This document shows, one piece after another, positions 58,392 through 64,000 of a stretch of DNA of 64,000 nucleotides; within the stretch, counting starts at the first letter, position 1; the number at the start of each line of letters is the position of its first letter. The position numbers and the translations under genes were made by a program. Location of the stretch: contig JAKAVV010000012.1 of the NCBI GenBank assembly GCA_021817145.1, positions 20,894-84,893 on the forward strand. The letters run 5' to 3'. The stretch is from a bacterium (GTDB lineage: Bacteria > Vulcanimicrobiota > JABDET01). Below the pieces are notes generated by a model. That model did not search any database and was not told the DNA's origin. It saw nothing but the letters and a program-made list of their open reading frames with translations.

Positions 58392-59469
58392 CCCCAATCA
58401 TTAAAATTTCTTCACCTATACTCACAAAATGAGAAAGAAAATATTCAAAGACCCCAAAAACAGCACGACTCAAAAGGAGTCTATATTTTTCCTCTAAATT
58501 TTTAGAAATCAAATTTTGTGGCACTTTCCCATAGTGTTTAATAAGCCAGCTTAAGTGATATATAGAACCACCTGTTCTTGCTAAAGTTTGCAGACGTGAA
58601 GTAATGAAACCTCCCTTTTCTACACTTTTCAAGAGAGATTTAGCAGAAAAAAGATATAAATGGCGAGGAGGCTCTAGAATTCGACAGGCTCTTTTAAAAA
58701 TTAGATGCCCAAAACTGTTTAAGTTTGGAGTAATGACAACTAATTTTCCTCCTTTCTTTAAAATTCTAAAACATTCTTCCAAAGTCTGCAGCGGATCGCC
58801 CAAATGCTCGATGACATGATTCATTGTTATTACATCAAAAGTTTCTTCTTTAAACTGCGCGTCCTGAAGTGTCCCTTCAAAAATGCGCAGTTCCTCTTTT
58901 TTTTTAGCCATGCTTATGGCTTCTTTATCCAATTCCACACCATAAACTTCCCAATCCAATTCAGCCATCTGACTTAAGAATCCGCCGTTTCCGCATCCAA
59001 TATCAAGAAGTTTCCCATTTTTCAGTTTCGTTAGCGCCATCAGGCTGAAGATTTGTTCTTGATAGAGGGGCAAAAACAGGGAAGAAATTTTTACCGCCAT
59101 TCTTAAAAATAGGGGTGCATTATTCTTGTATTTAAGGTCAAATAAAGCACAGTCGCGAACTAATTTTCGCAAAGTTACAAGTAATTCGCTCATCCGAACT
59201 TTTGAAAGGGGTCTTTTAAAAGTTTCTTGAGCCGAAAGATTATCCTCATGCGTGTAATAAACTTGATACAACTTCGGAATATCATGAAAAAGTGGAAATG
59301 GATTAAGCCATGCAAATTCACACTTGGCGCAGTACATTAAATTCCATATCCCTGGCGCGGAAAACAGCCTGTCCCGAAGATCTTTATAAAGGAAACCCCC
59401 CTCGCTGCCGCACAAGAGACAGAGGCGCTTATCTACTACTTCTATCCCTTCGTTAATGGATATTTGCAT
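58384..59469 (-). CDS. SAM-dependent methyltransferase with N-terminal zinc ribbon
   Basis: A 361-residue protein. Two CxxC pairs near the start (CLLCG, then CAKCEFAWLNPFPL) suggest a zinc ribbon; the class I methyltransferase fold follows with LLDIGCGNGGFLSQMAELDW (about 155-174), EGTLQDAQF, and TMNHVIEHLGDP. Such proteins often methylate sugars in surface-polysaccharide clusters. ATG at 59469. Confidence 0.88.
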   Translation of the reverse strand: MQISINEGIEVVDKRLCLLCGSEGGFLYKDLRDRLFSAPGIWNLMYCAKCEFAWLNPFPLFHDIPKLYQVYYTHEDNLSAQETFKRPLSKVRMSELLVTLRKLVRDCALFDLKYKNNAPLFLRMAVKISSLFLPLYQEQIFSLMALTKLKNGKLLDIGCGNGGFLSQMAELDWEVYGVELDKEAISMAKKKEELRIFEGTLQDAQFKEETFDVITMNHVIEHLGDPLQTLEECFRILKKGGKLVVITPNLNSFGHLIFKRACRILEPPRHLYLFSAKSLLKSVEKGGFITSRLQTLARTGGSIYHLSWLIKHYGKVPQNLISKNLEEKYRLLLSRAVFGVFEYFLSHFVSIGEEILMIGVK

Positions 59470-59600
59470 GCTATAAGTTTATCTGCGTTCATTTTATTTC
59501 CTTTCCAGTTGCTTCCACCGCCAAATTTAAAATTTAACATCTTGCAGTCTTCAGAAGTATTTTGATAAATTTGCCGAATAAAATAATTTATTAAGTTTGT

Positions 59601-60635
59601 ATGAAGCAGAAATTGACAGTTTCCACGCTTATTGATACCTACAATTACGGGCATTATATTGAAGAAGCCATTGAAAGTGTTTTAAAACAAACTTACCCTT
59701 CAAATTTGATTGAAATTATCATTGTGGATGATGCTTCAACAGACAATACAAAAGAAGTGACACAACGATACCAAGACAAAATCAAGTATTTTTATAAACA
59801 AAACGGGGGGCAATCCTCAGCTTTTAATCTTGCCTTTGAAAAGGCTTCTGGAGAAATCATCGCTCTCCTCGATGCAGATGATACATGGTTGCCCACAAAG
59901 CTTGAAAAAGTGTGTGAAACTTTTGAGATGGCAAAGGATGCAGATGTTGTTTACCACTATACAAATTTTGTCAATGAAAAGGGGGATCTTACGGATCGAT
60001 TTCCATGCTTTCCAGAAGAAGGAATAATGCAGTTTAACGAACGCCCCTTAAATTCATATTTGCAGGGAAAGGTTCCCTTTGCTGTCCCTACTCCAGGAAT
60101 ATCGGCAAGAAGAATGATGCTGAACAAAATTTTTCCTCTTCCCGAAGAAGTCAGAATACACACTGATGCCTATCTATGGTTTATTCTCCCCCTTTATGCT
60201 CGTGGATTTGCACTTGTCCCTGAATACCTCGCCAATATTCGCAGTCACCGTTCCAGTCACTGGCGCGCAAGAAAAACAGTAGATCAAATTGAGGAAAAAG
60301 CGAAAATCTACGCGGTTTTCTTAGACCATCTGGAACAAGACTTGCATGGCATGAACGCAAATACCAGCCTTCTAAAAAACAAAATTCACTCGCTAATAGA
60401 GTGGAGCAATATTGTTTCTCGCTATATGAGAGGAGAAAAGCTTAATGCGATACGACAGGCTATGGCATATGAAGAAGTTATACCATCGCAAAACAGATTT
60501 AGAAAATTTCTCATAAAATCCGCGCGCGTTCTTTCACTCGTTTTCTCATATTCTTTGCCCCTATATTTAAGAGAATTATACAAAAGAAGCATCCTCAATT
60601 GCTGGATTTGTAAACTTAAAATACTGCTAAAATAA
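59601..60635 (+). CDS. Family 2 glycosyltransferase
   Basis: A 344-residue GT2 enzyme: TVSTLIDTYNYGHYIEEAIE, DDASTDNTKEVT, NGGQSSAFNLAFEKASGEII, DADDTWLPTKLEKV. It is transcribed divergently from the methyltransferase gene and faces the duplicated glycosyltransferases. Acceptor and donor unknown. Confidence 0.9.
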   Translation: MKQKLTVSTLIDTYNYGHYIEEAIESVLKQTYPSNLIEIIIVDDASTDNTKEVTQRYQDKIKYFYKQNGGQSSAFNLAFEKASGEIIALLDADDTWLPTKLEKVCETFEMAKDADVVYHYTNFVNEKGDLTDRFPCFPEEGIMQFNERPLNSYLQGKVPFAVPTPGISARRMMLNKIFPLPEEVRIHTDAYLWFILPLYARGFALVPEYLANIRSHRSSHWRARKTVDQIEEKAKIYAVFLDHLEQDLHGMNANTSLLKNKIHSLIEWSNIVSRYMRGEKLNAIRQAMAYEEVIPSQNRFRKFLIKSARVLSLVFSYSLPLYLRELYKRSILNCWICKLKILLK

Positions 60636-60681
60636 CAGCGCTCTCTCGAAGCCAAGAAACAAAAATCTGGACAGCTAACAC

Positions 60682-61728
60682 TTACAACTCAAGTTCTTTC
60701 CCCTCAAAAACCCCTTTTCCCAGGTTCCCTGCCTGTCCATCGCAAATCGCTTTCCAGATCAATTTCACTCTTCTTTTGTATAACTTAAACCTTATTTTAT
60801 GAACATTTCTCAAATATAAAAAACCAAAATTATAAGTCAGCCGTGCTATTAAATTAACATTGTAAATCAAACGAGTCCTTACGAATTTCCTCTCTAAAAA
60901 AACCCAATTCCTCGTAAAGTAGTAAATTTTAGCTTCGTTTGCATTATCTTGATAAAAATAATGAATGCCATTTCGCCTGGTTCTTTCCGAGGGCCAATCT
61001 ATATCTTCAATTTCGAGATTAGAACAAAGATAGATCTTCCCACCCTTCTCAGTTATCCGATAAGTAAACTCTGTATCATCCGCGTAAAGGATAAATTTTT
61101 CATCAGGAAAACCTATTTTTTGAAGGATCGTTTTATCAAAAAACAACCCGCCATACGGAGAAGCCTCTGTCAGAGCTATTGGATAAAGCGTCTCCCGCTT
61201 TTCAAGGCTTCTCCTCGAATATTTTCTTGCAAAATAGACAAATAAATCCTTTATGTGAAACTTGCAAAAACGATTAAACTCTATTCTTTTGATCAAACCA
61301 AGCTTAATTGTTCTCAAATCATAGACCCAGGCTTTTCTTAAAAACGATAACGCGAAAAGTCCTTCAAAACCATTAAAATAATTCCAGAGATAGAGAGCCC
61401 TTTGGATTGAACCAGGAGAGGGAATATTGTCATCATCTAAAAGGAGAATCATTTTACAGCTTTTATCTCGATAAGCTTCTTCCAATCCGACCTTGAATCC
61501 CTTTGCAGAGCCAGTATTTTCCTCCAAACGAATGACTTTAATTCTCCCATCTAAAGCCTTCTCTAAAGCCATCAGCTTGTTGCTGCTTTCCAATTTATTA
61601 TCCACAACAATGACTTTTCCAATCTTTTCTTTCAAACAAGCCTCAGTAACTTGTTTGACCAAATTAAATCTCTCTCCATAAGTAACAATCACTGAAAAAA
61701 CCGAGTTTATCTCAAATAATTCCGAAAT
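60682..61728 (-). CDS. Family 2 glycosyltransferase, proximal copy of the duplicated pair, probable ATT start
   Basis: A GT2 enzyme with VVDN, DDD motif in ILLLDDDNIPSPG, and ADDTEFTYRITEKGG. Its last two-thirds nearly duplicates the gene at 61748. GTG 61692 is the only canonical start, but translation from ATT 61728 adds residues that align with the paralogue (SELFEINSVFSVIVTYGER versus VFSVIITYGKR), and a strong AAGGAGGG SD lies 7 nt upstream of this ATT. The first GTG has no SD. I therefore place the start at 61728 (348 residues), with the GTG form (336) as the alternative. Confidence 0.7.
   Translation of the reverse strand: MSELFEINSVFSVIVTYGERFNLVKQVTEACLKEKIGKVIVVDNKLESSNKLMALEKALDGRIKVIRLEENTGSAKGFKVGLEEAYRDKSCKMILLLDDDNIPSPGSIQRALYLWNYFNGFEGLFALSFLRKAWVYDLRTIKLGLIKRIEFNRFCKFHIKDLFVYFARKYSRRSLEKRETLYPIALTEASPYGGLFFDKTILQKIGFPDEKFILYADDTEFTYRITEKGGKIYLCSNLEIEDIDWPSERTRRNGIHYFYQDNANEAKIYYFTRNWVFLERKFVRTRLIYNVNLIARLTYNFGFLYLRNVHKIRFKLYKRRVKLIWKAICDGQAGNLGKGVFEGKELEL
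60704..61122 (-). repeat. 419-bp near-perfect tract shared with 61770-62188 (copy A)
   Basis: The two glycosyltransferase genes are identical to my eye from the C-terminus side through position 61122 (offset 1066 bp); they diverge at 61123 (A) versus 62189 (G) and progressively further 5'. This is a tandem gene duplication with recent homogenisation. Confidence 0.85.
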
Positions 61729-61747
61729 TGATTATCCCTCCTTAAGG

Positions 61748-62791
61748 TTAAGGCTTCAATTCTTGATTTTCAAAAACCCCTTTTCCCAGGTTCCCTGCCT
61801 GTCCATCGCAAATCGCTTTCCAGATCAATTTCACTCTTCTTTTGTATAACTTAAACCTTATTTTATGAACATTTCTCAAATATAAAAAACCAAAATTATA
61901 AGTCAGCCGTGCTATTAAATTAACATTGTAAATCAAACGAGTCCTTACGAATTTCCTCTCTAAAAAAACCCAATTCCTCGTAAAGTAGTAAATTTTAGCT
62001 TCGTTTGCATTATCTTGATAAAAATAATGAATGCCATTTCGCCTGGTTCTTTCCGAGGGCCAATCTATATCTTCAATTTCGAGATTAGAACAAAGATAGA
62101 TCTTCCCACCCTTCTCAGTTATCCGATAAGTAAACTCTGTATCATCCGCGTAAAGGATAAATTTTTCATCAGGAAAACCTATTTTTTGGAGGATCGTTTT
62201 ATTAAAAAACAACCCACCATACGGTGAAGCTTCTGCCAGAGCTATTGGATAAAGTGTTTCTCTTTTTTTCATTACTTTTCTTGTATATTTATAAACAAGT
62301 ATCAATCTTAACAAAACATCTTTTATTCCAAAGCCAACAAAACTATCAGTGCTAAATTTCATGGTCAAGCCAAGCTTAATGGCCCACAAATGATTAACCC
62401 AGGTTTTTCTTAAAAACGATAACGCAAAAAATTCTTCCGATGTTTTAAAATAATTCCAGAGTAATAAAGCCCGTTGAATGGACCCTTGGGCTGGAATATT
62501 GTCGTCGTCTAAAAGCAATATCTGCTGGCACTTTTCCTCCTTGCAAGCTTCTTCCAGTCCGACTTTGAACCCGCCGGCTGAACCTGTATTTCTATCAAGA
62601 TAAATTACTCTCAATTTGCCACTTAAAATTTTTTCCAGATTTTGCAACTCTTCTCTATTTTCAGAGCAATTATCAACCACGATAATTTTTCCAATTCCTT
62701 CATTTATACAGGCATTGACAACCTGTTTTAACAGGTAGAATCTTTTCCCATAAGTAATGATAACCGAGAAAACAGCACTTTTGTCAATCAT
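61748..62791 (-). CDS. Family 2 glycosyltransferase, distal copy of the duplicated pair
   Basis: A 347-residue GT2 enzyme: AVFSVIITYGKRFYLLKQVV, VVDNCSENREEL, the metal-binding ILLLDDDNIPAQG, and the catalytic ADDTEFTYRI. The donor-domain half differs from its tandem copy (about 60% similar by eye) but the C-terminal half is nearly identical. ATG at 62791. Both copies are co-oriented with the GT9 gene downstream in the cluster. Confidence 0.9.
   Translation of the reverse strand: MIDKSAVFSVIITYGKRFYLLKQVVNACINEGIGKIIVVDNCSENREELQNLEKILSGKLRVIYLDRNTGSAGGFKVGLEEACKEEKCQQILLLDDDNIPAQGSIQRALLLWNYFKTSEEFFALSFLRKTWVNHLWAIKLGLTMKFSTDSFVGFGIKDVLLRLILVYKYTRKVMKKRETLYPIALAEASPYGGLFFNKTILQKIGFPDEKFILYADDTEFTYRITEKGGKIYLCSNLEIEDIDWPSERTRRNGIHYFYQDNANEAKIYYFTRNWVFLERKFVRTRLIYNVNLIARLTYNFGFLYLRNVHKIRFKLYKRRVKLIWKAICDGQAGNLGKGVFENQELKP
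61770..62188 (-). repeat. 419-bp near-perfect tract shared with 60704-61122 (copy B)
   Basis: Same tract as copy A; lies in the 3' half of the distal glycosyltransferase gene. Confidence 0.85.
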
Positions 62792-62826
62792 TCCTTTTCT
62801 GCTTTTAACATCTTTCTATAACCCAC

Positions 62827-63840
62827 TTAAAACAAATATACCTTTACAGGTTTTTTAAATTTCGAAAAAATTAAAAAATCTTCCTTTTTTTCTTTTTCGA
62901 GAATCCGAACAATATCTTGAACATCAGCTCTTTTCAAGGAATCTCCATAACTCTTATACTCTTTTAAATGCCCAAAAACAAATCGTTTAATCTTGCGTCT
63001 TTCTTCAGGCAAATAAATATGCACATCGCTGCCATAGGGATAGATTCTTGTATAATCCCCGAAAGACCAAAGCACTACAACAGGGATGTCAAGGAAAGCG
63101 GCAAGATGCGCTAGAGCAGAGTCAAGCCCTATGAATACCTGCGAAGAGGCAATAGTTTGCATCACGGAATTGAAACTCATCCCTTTGAAAAGCCTCATCT
63201 TGGCATTTGTATTGGATAAGCCAAGGATCTCGTCGCAAAAATCTTGTTCTTCTTTTGATTCACCGCAAAAAACATTGATTTCCAGATTTTGAGAGTGAAA
63301 ATATTGAATAAGGTTAACCCAAAATTTTTGAGGATAGAATTTGTAACGACTGGATGAAGTTGGATGAAGAGAAACTTTCCTTTCTTTTGCCTTTGCAAAT
63401 AATGATGCCAAATCAGAGTATGATGCATCAGAATTCAGCTTTTCCACAATTTTCCAGTTGTTTTCTAAGTCATGAACAGGTTCTCTCTTGATTTTATCCC
63501 ATGGAACCACTCTGCTCAATGGATAATCTTCATCCCAAAAAGAGAGTTTCTGACGAGAAGATGCACATAGTAAAGCAAAAAGCTCTCTTTTCCAGTTTGG
63601 ATATAAACTGACAGCGAAATCACACTTTGTCCGATTTTTAAAAATGAGTTCAGATGTATGCCTATAAAGCACAAGCTTAATACCCAAATTTAAATCTCTA
63701 TAGAACTCAAAACCTGTCAGGTTCATCAGATGAAGTTCAATTTCGCAATTTTCCTTTAACGCATTAACTACTGGAAAAGCGAGAATCGAATTTCCAAGTG
63801 CTTGCAAGGTAAATACGCGAATGCAAGGCTTCAGCGGCAT
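62827..63840 (-). CDS. Family 9 glycosyltransferase (heptosyltransferase-like)
   Basis: A 337-residue GT9 enzyme: RVFTLQALGNSILAFPVVNALK near the start (1st motif), the central DLENNWKIVEKL, and the C-terminal binding region VFIGLDSALAHLAAFLDIPVVVLW. Similar lipopolysaccharide core enzymes act on lipid A-linked sugars. Start ATG at 63840, 17 bp after the methylmalonyl-CoA mutase stop; probably co-transcribed with it. Confidence 0.85.
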   Translation of the reverse strand: MPLKPCIRVFTLQALGNSILAFPVVNALKENCEIELHLMNLTGFEFYRDLNLGIKLVLYRHTSELIFKNRTKCDFAVSLYPNWKRELFALLCASSRQKLSFWDEDYPLSRVVPWDKIKREPVHDLENNWKIVEKLNSDASYSDLASLFAKAKERKVSLHPTSSSRYKFYPQKFWVNLIQYFHSQNLEINVFCGESKEEQDFCDEILGLSNTNAKMRLFKGMSFNSVMQTIASSQVFIGLDSALAHLAAFLDIPVVVLWSFGDYTRIYPYGSDVHIYLPEERRKIKRFVFGHLKEYKSYGDSLKRADVQDIVRILEKEKKEDFLIFSKFKKPVKVYLF

Positions 63841-63857
63841 CCAGTAACACTGCGCAT

Positions 63858-64000
63858 TTAAAACACGACAGCCTCCTGGTACTCTCCATAAACCTCTTTT
63901 AAAACATCCACCATTTCTCCAAGAGTTGCGTATCTACGAGTCGCTTCTAAAATAAATGGCATGAGATTTTTCTCCTGTTCAGCCCCTTCTTTTAAATCTT
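63858..64000 (-). CDS. Methylmalonyl-CoA mutase large subunit, C-terminal end (cut by window edge)
   Basis: The last 47 codons of a methylmalonyl-CoA mutase substrate-binding subunit, recognised by EKNLMPFILEATRRYATLGE and DVLKEVYGEYQE, the conserved end of the mutase domain. Stop TAA at 63858-63860. The protein ends soon after, so the B12-binding domain is probably encoded separately, as in small-subunit/large-subunit systems. The gene continues past the right edge. Confidence 0.88.
   Translation of the reverse strand, partial: DLKEGAEQEKNLMPFILEATRRYATLGEMVDVLKEVYGEYQEAVVF

Overview
The window reads as one gene-dense chromosomal segment of a Gram-negative-type bacterium with moderately low GC. 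There are no insertion sequences, phage genes or CRISPR arrays; the only accessory-looking items are a MazEF-type toxin-antitoxin pair, a relic of a second antitoxin, and a duplicated glycosyltransferase. Hopanoid synthesis (squalene-hopene cyclase plus HpnH), CsaB-type pyruvyl transferase, type IV pilin-like proteins, HD-GYP signalling and B12-dependent methylmalonyl-CoA mutase suggest a free-living, possibly anaerobic lineage. A small protein carrying an LEARIAP-like motif hints at a little-studied candidate phylum, but I cannot name the phylum from this sequence.

Layout: 0-1 kb has the end of an aldehyde dehydrogenase and a coiled-coil membrane protein. 1.3-2 kb has a Crp/Fnr regulator. 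1.95-6 kb is the most unusual locus: a tight minus-strand operon encoding a ubiquitin-like (beta-grasp) protein ending in Phe-Gly, a Ro60-like TROVE/VWA protein, a 467-residue unknown protein and an E1-like ThiF protein, with a strong 81-nt imperfect hairpin between the first two genes that could be a Y-RNA-like partner. 6-9.1 kb: ThDP enzyme, MazEF pair, HAD hydrolase. 9.1-13.6 kb: VIT-family transporter, YggU, amidase, antitoxin relic, riboflavin genes, tRNA-Cys. 13.6-14.3 kb: a secreted unknown protein flanked by direct repeats.

14.3-23.4 kb is a long minus-strand run (YvcK, RapZ, HtrA-like protease, UvrC, S41 protease, CsaB, UDP-glucose dehydrogenase). 23.5-31.4 kb is plus-strand: a kinase-like protein, RarA, a P1B-type ATPase, HU, a PDZ-Lon-like protease whose stop codon lies inside tRNA-Arg, an MFS transporter and threonine dehydrogenase. 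31.4-35.1 kb is the hopanoid operon, followed by a HEAT-repeat-like gene with no ATG/GTG/TTG start. 35.4-42.9 kb holds pilin-like genes, a TPR protein, EF-P, GatC, GatA and TypA. 42.9-46.2 kb holds glycosyltransferases and a PAP2 phosphatase; 46.3-49.5 kb a USP protein, glutamine synthetase and an NHL-repeat protein.

49.5-54.4 kb has an HD-GYP protein, a 55-residue small protein with its own promoter, a GAF sensor and an isopropylmalate/isocitrate-type dehydrogenase. 54.5-58.4 kb: rhomboid, MurJ-like flippase, NAD synthetase. 58.4-63.8 kb: a glycan island with a methyltransferase and four glycosyltransferases, two of which share a 419-bp identical tract. The window ends in the C-terminus of methylmalonyl-CoA mutase. 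Genes are packed tightly: ATGA/GTGA overlaps are common, and several convergent pairs overlap at their 3' ends.
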